From assembly GCF_003254395.2 (NCBI RefSeq), contig NC_037652.1, positions 6,333,501-6,397,500 of the forward strand: DNA of 64,000 bases, read 5' to 3'. Shown piece by piece: positions 38,201 through 51,271 of the stretch. The notes under the pieces were generated by a model, which did not search any database, was not told the DNA's origin, and saw nothing but the letters and a program-made list of their open reading frames with translations. Each line of letters begins with the position of its first letter. Position 1 is the stretch's first letter. Source of the DNA: Apis mellifera. Its lineage: Eukaryota; Arthropoda; Insecta; Hymenoptera; Apidae. The position numbers and the translations under genes were made by a program.

Positions 38201-41200
38201 CCGAAAACCGATGAACTCGCCCTGGGCGAGTTTATAATGGGGCATTAATTAGGGACGAGGAAAGAGAACATCTTCCATTCGGATCTTTAAACGCACGATT
38301 TGCCGATTTAGTTTCTTATTTTTCACGCACAGACTAACTCGAGTCGTTTTAAAAATGGAGAGAGGAAAATCTTTGTCCATTCCTCGAATCTTTGTTCTTT
38401 AACAACTCGGTGTAATTTTAATAAGCTCAAGAATAATTTTTGGCTTTTCTTTTTTTTTGTCACCTTGAAATATTTACAAACGTGGATATATTTGGGACCA
38501 GCGATTAATAACAATTTTGTAAATCCGAAATTTTGCGAATACGAATAGAATATGAATGGATCTCGTACGTATGAGCAATCTTTTTATTCGACCTTCGACC
38601 TAGTTAAAATTTCAGTGTCCTTTTTTTTTTTAAATACCATACAATATTCAAATCTTACCTTTCTGTCATTCTATTATAGAGAAATATTTCCAGAGATGGG
38701 TGAGATTACAAAAATGTGAAAAAAAAAAAAAATTATTAAAATTCCGGGAGTTGATTTTATTCTCTGCATGTACAACCCATTATATCTCCCTCCACCCACA
38801 AACTTTAAACGTTGAAATCAGGATTTTCGTGTTAGCCGAGTTTCCTCGTAAGATATATATATATATATATACATATGTATGCAGACAGACTTCCGTAATC
38901 GAATACAGATATCTCTTTTAAACAAACGAGCCACAATTATTCAAATGTGCACGATCCAACGTCAAACGTTCAACGAGGGATGGGATGGATCCTCGACAGG
39001 AATGATTCGGTCGGAGGAAATAAAACTCGTTCTTCTCGGCGAGAATTTACGAGATTCTCCGTCAATTAAATGGATAAAAAAAACCTTATCCTTTTTTTTC
39101 CTTCAAATTTCTCGCGTCTAATCCTTTTTTTTTTCTTCTTCTTCTTAATTCGCCGCATCTCGAGAGGAGAGGGGATAGCTGTGAGCAAGCTTCGAGCCAA
39201 CTCACTTTTCGAGCGAGTTGAACAACGCCACAGCTTTATCCACCTTCTCAGCTTTCAAGAGATTTCGATTAATGTAGTGGTTACGTTGGATGCGTCGAGG
39301 ATCGCCTTTCAAACGGATGATAATAATCCCGTCTACCCGTTAACTCCGGGGGCTTATCCGGCGCGATGTATGGGATCTAGATGTGATTAGATGACGTTTG
39401 ATCAAGGATTTTTCCCCCCACCAACTTTTTGATCGAAGGAAGGTAACGAATGAGGAAGGTAATTGTTGGTCGATAGACAAAAAGGGAAGAAAAGAAAAGT
39501 GGAAAATTACTCGATTCGTCGTTGCGCCATCAAGATTAGGAGAGTTAGGAATATCTGTAATAATCCTCGTGGATTAATCCTCGTGGAGATGGGACGGAAC
39601 GAAGAAACGAGGGAGCTCGCTAGCTTAGAATCGCTCGACAGGGAATTAAATATCGTGCTTCCCTTATTTCACCTGCTGAATCGTATTACGGAATGAAAAC
39701 CGATAAAAATACACCCAGAATGGATTTTAATTAAACGAAAGCGTAGATTTTTCTTTTTTTTTTTTTACCTCCCTCCTCCATCCTCCTCGAGCTTCTTAAT
39801 TGGCTCGATTAATTTATTTCGAATATCGAACCAACCAACCAACCCCTTCTCCTAACCGTTGCAACAAGACTTACCAGTTATCGATTTCCCTCTCTCTCTC
39901 GTTTTAACGCGCATCAAAAGATCCAAAAGTCTATTACTACATCCCTCGAACAATTCTTCTCCTTTTTGAGAGGAGAGCAAGAAAGGAGGGAGAGGGAGAA
40001 GGAGACAAGCGGAGGGGGAAGAATTTCAATCGGATGGTTTCGCGGTAAGAAACCACGACAAGGGCGTAATTTTCGAGAAGGCCTTTCGGATGGGGGAGAA
40101 AAATATACCCCTCCCGCTGGATCGATTTTAAACTTGGCGGAGAGGGAAGGAGGGAGATTCATCGGGGAACCCTTGTTACGGGAGACAGATACGAGGATAA
40201 GAATCCTTGAATTACGCGTCTCCCGGCCCGGGAACATGTATATTAAATGGCTTCTGTTCGCGAGACACAGAGGGGGCAGAGCGAAACAGAACGCGTAAAC
40301 GGTGTTTCTTTTCTTCTTTTTTTTTCTCACGATTGATATAGAGGGAGGGAGGGAGAATTGGAGATCCAAGGATGGACAAAACGAGGAGAGAGGGAGGGAG
40401 GCCTCTTTAGCAAATTACTTTTATTCATTCCCGCGAAATGAGTTTCGAAGCCGCAGAGAGAGAGAGAGAGAGAGAGAAAGTTCTTCCTCCGGTTCCAAGA
40501 TGTCGAGGAAAAATTCCTCGCCTTAAACGCTTAATGGCGGCTTTGCGAATCTGCCAGGATCCCGCCAACGGTTCGTTTTTTTCTTTTTTTCGTCGGGAAG
40601 CAATCGGTATATACCGATAAATGATACCACTTCACCGGTATTAACATTCTATTTGTCGCTCGACAAATTTCAACCCTTTAAGAGGGTTTCGTTATCGGGA
40701 AAATGCTTCTTTTAAAAGCGTGGCGATTCAATTTTAGATCCTCTCCTCGAATTAGTAGGTCAGAGCGTCGAATGTCGTAAAATTTTAAACATCTATTCAA
40801 GTCGAACATTTCTTTTTTTTCCAGATTTGATAATGAATATATCTCGTCGTTACGTTCGATTAACGATCAAATCTGTTGAAACAGTTGAGATAATTGTCTT
40901 CCGTATTCGAATTCTACTCTACTCGCCATTCTAAAATATTTGGAAATTCGATCCTTTTCCTTTCAATTCTTTTCCCATCAGAGGAATAATTTATCCTCGC
41001 GACGAACGGAAGGAGTAGGAATCGTTCAAATCTCGATTACACGTCGAAGGGAAATCCCGCGGGTGACACGCGCTGATAGATCGCGCGTCTCGCATCACGA
41101 ATCAACCACCAAGAGTTCTCGTACATAATGCATTCGTCGTGGAAGCAAGCAGCTCGTGTCGGTAGACGTTTCAATGAGCCAACCCGATATCGGTAGAACC

Positions 41201-42729
41201 AACTTTCCCAAGGCGTAGACGATTTTTCGATGTCGCGGTGGAACAAACGGCGAATTCGAAACGAGCAAACTTCAACCTAACCTTTAATTTATATATATAT
41301 ATATATATAAAGCAAAGGTTGGTCGACGTCACATTGAAGCGAGAAACGCGTGGAAAATTAATACTGGCGCGAGTAATTTGCGTTACGACGTTGTGTCGCG
41401 ATACACACGCAGACGTATATAACTTGTCCTCCCGAGTCCACTTATTACGGCCCTCCCTGATAAAATGGACGCGTACGCGTTCCCTCGTACGCGGTTCGCG
41501 CGTGCATTCAGAAAGAGCGGCTCGGGATTGTACATTATGACCGCGAAACTTGGCCGCCAAATTGAATAACCCCGAGAGAATAGAATAGAGCGTCTAATGA
41601 ATAGCGGTTTCATTATCGCGAAACAAAACAGGGGGGGGGGAGGAAGATGAAAGGAGGAGATTAGGATGAAAAATCGACGGCTATCGATATAATGAAATTA
41701 CATCGATCCGCGAAAATCGAACGAAAACTTTTGTCCGAGAACCGTGCCGCGATAATCCGCCGCTTAACGCATAAATCGCGTGTTCCGGAACGAGGATCGT
41801 TAAGTGGAGGAAGAAAGAGAAGGGGAGAAGAAAGAGAGAGAGAGAGAGAGACCATCGGCCAATTCCACGTATCTGGCAATCGCACGTGTCACTACTATCA
41901 CGCTTCACGGCCCCTTGCTTGCTTGGGTAAATGCAAAATCGATAGTCTCGATAGAATGTGCACGCTTTCTTCGCGCACGGTCGTGTGTGAGGATGGATCT
42001 CTTCTCTCTGACCTCTGAAAACTTGAATAGCCTCCTCCCAACGGTTATTAATATACTCTCCCCACCGATCGATCCATCCATCGATCCATCGATCGATCCG
42101 TGGCACCAAAGTAGTCGCGGGGCCGGTTGAAAGGGCAGGCCGTTTAAAAAAAAAAAGGGACGGAGCCTGCCTTTCAATCATAATATGGGTAGAGGAGGTG
42201 AAAAGCTGAATCTCGAATAAACCGCTCGGCCGATTTCCTCCTCCGTAAATAATTTCCTCCGACTCCTTCCCTTCTCTATTCGATTTCGTATTTCTCCCCC
42301 TTTCCTCGCTCCATTTGACCATTCCTCTCCCCTTTCCTCCCCCCCAACCTTCCCTTCCCCCGAAGGATCGTTGTTAAACCGGTTTACATAATCGCGGCAA
42401 ACACGATTAGAGGGAACACGCACAGTGGGTGGCGCGCGACGAGCGATCATCGGGGCGATCAATAGCGAAATCATGAATGGTCGGTTCCCATTGGGGAGAG
42501 GGGCAAGGATCGGGAAGGGACGGGATGGGATCGGTAAACCGGTCGCGACTGCGATCAACGATAATTAGAGCAAACGGTTACTTCGAATCCATTAGCGGCC
42601 GTACGCAGATATTACACGTTGGATTTACCGGTGAATGTCGCCCGCTCGCCACCATTGATCCTAATGTGACGCCTAATGGCGGGGGATCGAATGCGATACA
42701 TATATCCAGCTTAATAATACCGGTTAAAT

Positions 42730-43925
42730 CAATTCCGGAGAGGATGTATCGCTCTCGTTTTCGAATCGATCGAACGGACACTCGAGAAGGAGGAGAAGAT
42801 TCGACGAAAAAGTAGTTTGCAATCTAGGGGAAACTAGCATTCCCTTTGCCAACGATTATATTTCAGAAATATAGTGTTTTCTGTCATCTCTCTCATCCTC
42901 TATTTTCTTTAAAGAGAAAAACTTTCCTCTCTTCTTTTTTGCTTCTTCCTCCTTATTTTTCACACTCTTGAAAAGAAAGCAGAAGTATTGTTAGTTAGTA
43001 CATTCGGATTGATTAATAAGATGGAGGGATCGCGGCGATGTATCGTTTTCGTTTTCGATCGATCGACGGACACTCGAGAAGGAGGAGAAGATTCGACGAA
43101 AAAGTAGTTTGCAATCTAGGGGAAACTAGCATTCCCTTTGCCAACGATTATATTTCAGAAATATAGTGGTGTCTTCTGTTATCTCTCTCATCCTCTATTT
43201 TCTTTAAAGAGAAAAACTTTCCTCTCTTCTTTCTTACTTCTTCCTCCTTATTTTTCACACTCTTGAAAAAAAAGCAGAGATACTGTTAGTTAGTACATTC
43301 GGATTGATTAATAAGATGAAGGGATCGCGGCGATGTATCGTTTTCGTTTTCGATCGATCGACGGACACTCGAGAAGGAGGAGAAGATTCGACGAAAAAGT
43401 AGTTTGCAATCTAGGGGAAACTAGCATTCCCTTTGCCAACGATTATATTTCAGAAATATAGTGGTGTCTTCTGTTATCTCTCTCATCCTCTATTTTCTTT
43501 AAAGAGAAAAACTTTCCTCTCTTCTTTCTTACTTCTTCCTCCTTATTTTTCACACTCTTGAAAAAAAAGCAGAGATACTGTTAGTTAGTACATTCGGATT
43601 GATTAATAAGATGAAGGGATCGCGGCGATGTATCGTTTTCGTTTTCGATCGATCGACGGATACTTGAGAAGGAGGAGAAGATTCGACGAAAAAGTAGTTT
43701 GCAATCTAGGGGAAACTAGCATTCCCTTTGCCAACAATTATATTTCAGAAATATAGTGGTATCTTCTGTCATCTCTCTCTTTTTCATCTTCTATTTTCTT
43801 TAAAGAGAAAAACTTTCCTCTCTCCTTTCTTGCTTCTTCCTCCTTATTTTTCACACTCTTGAAAAGAAAGCAGAGATAGTGTTAGTACATTCGGATTGAT
43901 TAATAAGATGGAGGGATCGCGGCGA
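42730..43925. repeat. Tandem repeat, ~295-bp unit, 4 copies, high identity
   Basis: The anchor GAGAAGGAGGAGAAGATTCG starts near 42784, 43076, 43371 and 43666. Units 2 and 3 are almost identical over their full length; units 1 and 4 differ by small changes. Each contains AGTAGTTTGCAATCTAGGGG, a pyrimidine-rich middle (TCTCTCATCCTCTATTTTC) and GGATCGCGGCGATGTATCG. The near-identity points to recent expansion or gene conversion. Confidence 0.92.
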
Positions 43926-46900
43926 TCATGCGGCCGCTCTCGTGTAGGGAGAGGGAGGAGAGCGGATAATCGAAGATCGTTCGGAAGTTTCGCGGACTAT
44001 CGAGAGTTTCCATCCCTCCCCGCCCAGCTTTCGAGTTGATTATTATACCAGACTACGGGAGGACTACGTTTACGAAGTTCCCGTTCTACGGGAGTTAATC
44101 GCATCTTTCCAGCAACCGAGCATCGATTTTCGAGGATTCAAAACCTCGGAATCTCCGATTTAATTAACTTCCGACTAACCCGAGATCACGAGATTCTCGA
44201 TTCTGAATCCACTTCTCTGGTTTGGAAACGAATCTGCTTCCCACCTTGCGCTTGACGATATTAGAAATGTTAACGATACGTTGGGGGAGGGGATGAAAAT
44301 CAGATTGCGAGATGATCGGATCACGACAACGTTTTTAACCTTTCTTCCTCCACTCGGATCGGATTTTTCCAATTTATCCATGATATTTGTATATATTTAT
44401 TCGGAATAAAAATACTCGTTTATTATTTTTACACGTGTGCCGCAAACGAATTCTTTCGAATCGAAGGGCAAGATTAAAAATCTTTGCAAGACAAGACATG
44501 GACGCGATATGCGGGCCAGAGATAGTTTAAAGTTTCTCAAAGTTTCTCGATTCTTGCCGCGTTCTTGGCAGCAAGAAAGAAAGGCCGATACAAGGGTTGA
44601 AGGTTTTCGGTCCATCGCGCGAAAGGTGCAGCGGCGACCAGAGATTAATTCCGCGAGAAAAGTTGCAGCGCAAGCACCGAATATATCCCAAGCGCGAGGT
44701 CTGGAAATCTGGAAAAATTTTTCATCCGTGTTCCGCGTCCCTCCCCAAAAGGCGGAGGATGAAAATGTAGTTTTCAAGATGAATAATTCACCAGTAACCT
44801 TCCCTCCCTCCGTATATGCGCATCCTGGACGAGAAGAAATTGCGAAAGCAACTGCGGGCTCCTCCCGGATCAAATCGTCACCGCGCTCTTTTTTTCCAAT
44901 CGTCTCGCAAAAGAAAAAAGAAGAGGAAGAAAAGGACAGTTAGAAGAAGGAAGCACGGTGGAAATTTGGATGGAAAGTTTGATTAGTTGATGGATCGACT
45001 CGCAAGATGGACCGAGACACGTCTTCCAAGAACAATTTCTCGAGAAGCTTCCATTAGTTGCCTTATGCCCGTTGCTTGCCGGCAACATCTCTCGTGACAT
45101 GGCGCATACCATGGACCCGGCTTGCAGAGGGGCCAAAGTTTGATAACTTGCGTGTTAGACTTGCATGGTAGCAAGTGACGCGGGAGAGGAAACGGAATAC
45201 GTATTATTATCTTTGTCGGGAAAGTTGGCTGGATTCGAAACTAGCTGGTAAATCTTGTTAAATTTTTGAAACACTAAGAGATCTTCTGCAATTGGATGGC
45301 GATGATTACGATTGATTCGTTATTACGTTAGTTTTGCAGAGAGTCTGGAAATTAATTTTATTAGAGTTAGGATACTTTCCGATATTTCTAATTTATTTCG
45401 AGATGTTTATTCGAAATATCGCGGAGAAAACGAGCGGATGGGAATACTATCGAGAGATTTGAAACCGTATAAATTTGATATTTAACGAAATACCGGCTAC
45501 ATTTAACGCGATTCATATATATATATATATATATATATAGGAGTTGGTCAGTAATTTCGAGCAAAATTCAACGTATTCCGCAGCTTCCGCACGTTTGCTG
45601 TAAATTAAATAAATCCACCTCGCGTCCGATTCTACAGAAATTTTCACCTTTAATACGAGCGGATTCTCCCTTGTACGAGCGTTTTGTTCCTCGTGGACGA
45701 CATGCCTGGATATACTTCGATATACGTACACAGGCCTGCCTGCCTGCCTCGTTCGCAAAATGCCATCGTGATCAACGTCGAAATCAAGCTGTGATTTTAG
45801 TTTATGATATTCGATAAGGGAAACGCGCAAGAACACGTACATTGTGCAATTATCGTGGAATATGTAATTGTAATTGCTCACCCGATCGTAGGATGGAGAT
45901 TAAAACAAATGCGAAATTTTACAGGATTTCCCGTACAATTTCGTTTGTTTAAATTTTCTTCCGTTCTCCATCATGCGGGAACTCGTAGCAGGAAGGGACG
46001 AGCGATAATTCTTCGACAGACTCTATCTCTAAAAGTTGGGTGGATCGGTTGAGCAATTTTGATGCTGGGTCCACGCGATGAGGAAGAATAGGTTCGCAAA
46101 TTCTCCGAGTGAATTACGGTTCAAAGTCGAGCGTTAAAGTAAATTACGACTCGGCCGCGTCGCAAATGATCCAGGAAGAGGCGAGAAAAGAATGGAGAAA
46201 CGTGGAACGGGAGGGCAGAAGATCGGTTCTCTGTTAACGACCTCTTCGTTAACAGCGCGAGAAGTCAAATTTGCATTTTCAAACTCCGACAACCTCGACT
46301 CGACTCGTTCAGGCAGAATTTTTTCTCCTCTCCAAAGGCTCTCCTCCTTCTCCTCTCCTTTTATCGCTCCGCAGGATAAGGGAATGAAATTCATCCCTTG
46401 AACGAAGAATAACTCTATTAAACATTCATCGTCTGCGCGAGTAAGTATCGATATCCTTGCTATATAACACATCCTATGATTCGAAGAAAAGTTTAACAAA
46501 TAAAAATTATCCTATCCATTGTTGCAAAAAGTAATAATTTCTTAACACTCGATTAAGAAAGTCCTATCCATGGATCAATTGCAACGCTATTTCTTTTTTT
46601 TGTTAAAAGATAGCAACGATGAAAGTTTTTACAAATTTGCAAATTGCAAATAAATCGAATAGAGAAAAAAAGAAGAAGATTCTTTCAGCTATTCTCTGCA
46701 AACAAATAAAAGTATTGAAAAGTATCCTAGAGAGATGGTCCCATTTCATTCACTTGGCCGGCTCCTACGACTTGTACACGACACACGAGCCAACTTATTC
46801 CATTTCGAGGCATTCAACCCTAGGGATATTTTCATTCGTCATTGACCGTAGCTAGAAACTGGAGCGTGTCGCGAATTCGCCAGAGATACGGTCACCGGTC

Positions 46901-47181
46901 ACCAAGGGCTTGCCTCGACGTCGAGACATCGAGTTTGGCGCCGCGGCGTCTCGAACGACGCCGGTGAGAAAGCCGCCGTATCTCCATTCCTACTCGATTC
47001 TCCTGCGACTCCCCGCCAAGCTGAGAGAACCTATAAATTGCTCTACCCACGCCAACTAGATTTCTAAGATCTCGTTTCTCTTTCCTCCTTCCTTCCTTCC
47101 TTCCTTCCTTCTCCTTCTTCTTTCCCCCGCAGATTTGTCCGCATTCGACGTACACATTGTCGACTCGGCGCGTCCATTTAC

Positions 47182-47217
47182 CACGTGTTGCCATCATTGA
47201 CGTCACGTGCTGACGTC
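47182..47217. promoter_or_regulatory. E-box / CRE / E-box / CRE-half cluster
   Basis: Within 36 bases there is CACGTG (47182-47187), a full CRE TGACGTCA (47198-47205), a CACGTG overlapping its end (47204-47209) and TGACGTC (47211-47217). A further full CRE lies at 47461-47468. The surrounding 46.86-47.29 kb is CpG-rich compared with its flanks. This would suit a bZIP/bHLH-bound intronic enhancer or an internal promoter. Activity is inference. Confidence 0.45.
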
Positions 47218-50200
47218 GCCGGCCACTATGCAGTAACTGCAGTTACGACATTGATGGATTAGACGCCACAACGGCTCCCTCCCCTTCCGTCCAGACTTCC
47301 TTCTACCTCTTCGATAATTATGACTGTAGAGCGTCATCGATCAGGCGATGGAAATATAATTTTAACGTTATTATTTGCCGATACCATAAAAATGAACAGA
47401 GAGAAAGAGAGATGAGTAGAGGTCCGTGGATATTTTATAAAAAAAAAAAAAAAACTTCGATGACGTCAAACCAACAGCTTGATTATTTTCATAGCGATGG
47501 TGAAATAACGAGGTTACCAGCAAGCTTCCCTAGAGATCGGACCTAAAACCTGGATGGAGAGGATAGTAGGTATCGATATTCCTTCTCCCTCGTTCCCATC
47601 TATCGAGATCCAACTCGAACGTTCCAGGCGTTCCACTTACTTGCCCGTACACTTGGTGAAAAAAACACACGTATAATAGCTACACTACACTATCGATCAC
47701 TATATTATCCACTTGCTCGACTTATCGCTTATCCATCATTTTCCCAACATCCGATACCACTCCATTTCATCCAAGTAAACACGACGATTACTCTTTCGAC
47801 GACGAGCTTACACCTTCCTCCTTTTCATCTCCATCCATTTTCCAACTCGTGTATCGAGGAGTGTAACTAATCGTTTCAACACCAGAGTAACGTTGTTTTA
47901 TATATATAAAATTGGATTTCCGAGCAACGAGGCAACTTTTAAATCGTGTGGCCGAATCTCTCTCTCTCTCTCTTTCTTTGGACGAAAATTGGCCGATTCC
48001 AATGTGTGCAAATTCATCGATGGGGATGGAAACCGTTCGTTGTTGTAGAACAGGCATCGATTTCCGGCCCGTCGTGTCGCGCGCGATTGCCCGACCGGCA
48101 GAAATTTGCCATTCGCCCCATAGTTTCGCTGTCATTAGAACGTAAACTCCGATAGCTCATTTACGCGGAATCCCAATCAGAGGGAGAATCTTCCGCTTCG
48201 GACGACGACGACAACAATCACGCTCGGTTCCGGTTTCGTTCGCGGCCCCTTTTCAACCCTCGATGGAACTTGGACGCTCCGGGGATCCTCCGAAGCGAGG
48301 ATGGAAATTCTCCGCGGATCTATCGATCTTCCCCTACCCCACGTTTCATGGGGAATAATCAAAATCCTGGAGCGGTTCCCAACCTAAGAGCATCGAGTAC
48401 CTGTCCTCTTCGGCGATTACGATTCACGTTGATTAATTCTTCAGAGAAATAGAGTAGAGTAGGTTTTTAATTCGAGAAATTGAATCTATTCAAGTTTAAA
48501 GTAAAATAAAAATAATACTTGTGTTTATATTGAATTAATTCGACAAACGAGTTTGAGAATCGTTGTCAAATCACACGATACACAGATGACGCGAGGAGGT
48601 GTCGGTGACCAAGTGATGAGATTCAGACAAATAGAATGGAGCGATCAAAGAGGCAAATTGGTCTCCTTTCAGGAATCAATCTCGAATATGGGGGCGAGTT
48701 GGCCCTGTATTGCCAATTTGATGGGAGCATTCTTGGTTGATTAAACAATAGTAGCGAGTGGAATAATCGTGGCGAGTTGAAGAGGGAAGAAAGATCCGGA
48801 AGAGTGAAAAGAGTGCAGACATTGTGTAACATTAATCAGCATTCTCTCTGGGAACAGAGAACAACGGTTTAACCCCGAAAAGACGTCTTGTCTCTTCTAT
48901 ATAAATCCTCTATCCCCCCCCTTCTGACCAAAAAGCCGTGAGCCGAGTCTCGTTGATAAATCTTCTTCCACCTTAACTCTCTGACCCGACAACCCGTTTT
49001 ATTGGCCGAGCGAGAGAAAAGCTGCGCAACAAATTGCAAACTGGTTTTAATAGTTTTAATAGGTTTTTATTTAGTGTGGAAAACTTGTCTGAAAATATTT
49101 CCGCTTTTTCTTATTCTTCTTCTTCTTTCATCGTTGAAGAATGGAACTTGGAAATTCGCGGAACGTGACACGATGACGCGAGATATCCCCAGTTTCCTCC
49201 ATCTTGGATGATGAAGAGAGAGAGAGAGATTAATGCAAAGAGGAGAAGAGACTGTATATCACGAGATGGAATAATTTACCCGATCCGCGATATAATGTCA
49301 ATATTCGATTCGATTCGATTTCACTTGACAAACGTTGATTCGTTATATAAATCGTTATTAAATATTCCCTTTTTCCCTTCCCTTTTTAAATTCAACAACT
49401 CGAATAACGATTAAAACCGTACTTGAATAATGCAAACTGGCGGGGGTTAAGATGAGTTTCCGATACGTTGCCTCCCGATGGTTTATCGATTGAGATATAC
49501 CCCCTCCCTCGAATGAATAATACAGGGTATCGAATCGTTTTGTATAAATATTTTTCTCCCCGTTTTATCCGTTGCACGGAAAAAAAGAACGAAGCGAGAG
49601 GGCTGTCGGTCGCGATTTCTTAACGAAGAATCGTGAAACGGAGAATCTCGGCGAAAAGTAGAGTTCGAGCTAAAAAAGGGTTGATTAGCAAAGTTTCTGG
49701 GTCGAATTTTATTGTTATTAAGCATTCGACACGTGTTCCTGGTACGTCGATGATCGATATAATTTAAGAATTTAAGAATCCATTAATAAATAAAGCCATC
49801 GATTTTCGTAAATATTTAATTAATCTCGATTCATTGAGAATTGATATTTTCTCTGTGTCGAAGATCGATGCTATTTATACAGGATAAGGAATCCGTTATT
49901 TCTCCGTTATTTTTTTCAAACGTTCGTAAAAAAATGTAAAATATACGTCGTGACAGAGTGGAATCACGCGAGATCTCGTGTCCGTGTCTCCTTTCGTGAA
50001 ATCGATATACGTTTCCCCTTATTATAGCCTTTTTTTTATTATCGTATATACGTATCGAACAAAAGAATTTCTCCACGGGTTCGAGCATCGTCGAGAAATC
50101 GCGACGAGTTCCTTCCTTAACGAGTTCCCTTCGTCTCGATCCCGTTTGCGATATCCGATACGCGCGTTCAAACCGCCTTAGCCTTCCTCTTCGCAACCAC

Positions 50201-50329
50201 CTCTTCTCAAATTAACATGCTCATCGAAGCAAAACTTGTAACCTCTCAAAATACGAAGAAAAGAAAAGAAAAATCATCGTCGTTTCTCCCGGCAAAATGT
50301 TCGACGATCTCGGTGTCCAATATTTGTTA

Positions 50330-51271
50330 TTGGGTTGGCAACTAAATAATTGCGGATTTTTTTTAGAAAATCAAAAACAATTTTTTTATGGAATTAAATA
50401 ACTTTATTCTGTAATGTGTTGTCCATTTTGATCAATGACCTTTTGCCATCTTTCAGGCAACATCATAATTCCACGTTCATAAAACTTCTGGTTTTTATTA
50501 GCAAAAAACTAAATCAGGTACGATTTGATATCATCATCATTATTGAAATTTTTATCATTCGAGGAATTTTGTAAAGATCGAAACAAAAAGTAATCGGATG
50601 GTGCAAGGTCAGGATTATATGGTGGATGTGGCAAAACATCCCAATCAAGTTCTAATAATTTTTGCCGAGTGACCAAAGATGTGTGTAGCCTTGCATTGTC
50701 ATGATGGAATAGAACACCTTTTCGATTTGTCAATTCGGCCCGCTTTTCTTCAACTGCATTGTTTAATTTCCTTAGTTGTTCAATGTAGAGACAGAATTGA
50801 TTGTTCGATTGGGTGGTAAAAGTTCAAAATAGACAATTCCTTTGTCCCACCAAACTGATAACAAAATCTTCTTTCGACGAATACCAGTTTTTGATGTTGT
50901 TCGAGCTGGTTCACGTGGCCTGCTCCACTATCTTTTCCGCTTGATATTGTTGCAAACAACCCATTTTTCATCGCCAGTTATCAGTCGTTTTAAAAATGGA
51001 TCATTTTCATTACGTTTCTTTAGCAAATCGCAGCTGTTAATGCGTTGCGTTAATGCTTTTCTTTCAGTTCGTGAGGAACCCATGTATCGAGTTTTCGAAC
51101 ATAGCCAAGTTGTTTTAAGTGGTTTTCAATGCATGTACGCGATACATGGAGCTTCTTTGCAATCTCACGAGTTGTACTGTGACGATCCGAATCGATTATT
51201 GCTTTGATTAGGTCGTCATCAACTTCAACTGGACGAAAGTGAAATCCGCAATTACTTAGTTGCCAACCCAA
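50330..51271 (-). mobile_element. mariner element, internally deleted (942 bp)
   Basis: Terminal inverted repeats of 30 bases (50330-50359 and 51242-51271; TTGGGTTGGCAACTAA(A/G)TAA, differing at one base) are flanked by TA on both sides (50328-50329, 51272-51273), the classic mariner target duplication. Transposase remnants read on the minus strand between them. Full-length mariners are about 1.3 kb, so about 350 bases are missing. The right-hand terminal repeat runs almost directly into the second helix-turn-helix region (RPVEVDDDLIKAII), so the N-terminal DNA-binding part was deleted. The TIR resembles those of bee mariners; the subfamily is not proven. Confidence 0.93.
50404..51238 (-). 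pseudogene. mariner transposase remnant
   Basis: Minus-strand fragments show, in order, the second helix-turn-helix (STTREIAKKLHVSRTCIENH), WVPHELKEKH, the GDEKW motif with the first catalytic Asp, HHDNARLHTS with the second, YNPDLAPSDYFLF with the third, and a C-terminal LPERWQKVIDQNGQ block. It is inactive: the N-terminus is gone, in-frame stops are visible (for example at 50928-50930, after the KRKR segment, and near 50515), and a small deletion shifts frame around 50780-50800. The mariner D,D34D residues themselves are retained. Confidence 0.92.

Noticed and set aside
44397..44943. 158- and 168-codon frames on opposite strands
   Set aside because: Both strands open at once, no recognisable motif and no splice context.
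46892..47206. 104-codon minus-strand frame in the CpG-rich block
   Set aside because: Contains a translated (CCTT)n repeat and basic low-complexity residues; better read as regulatory DNA.
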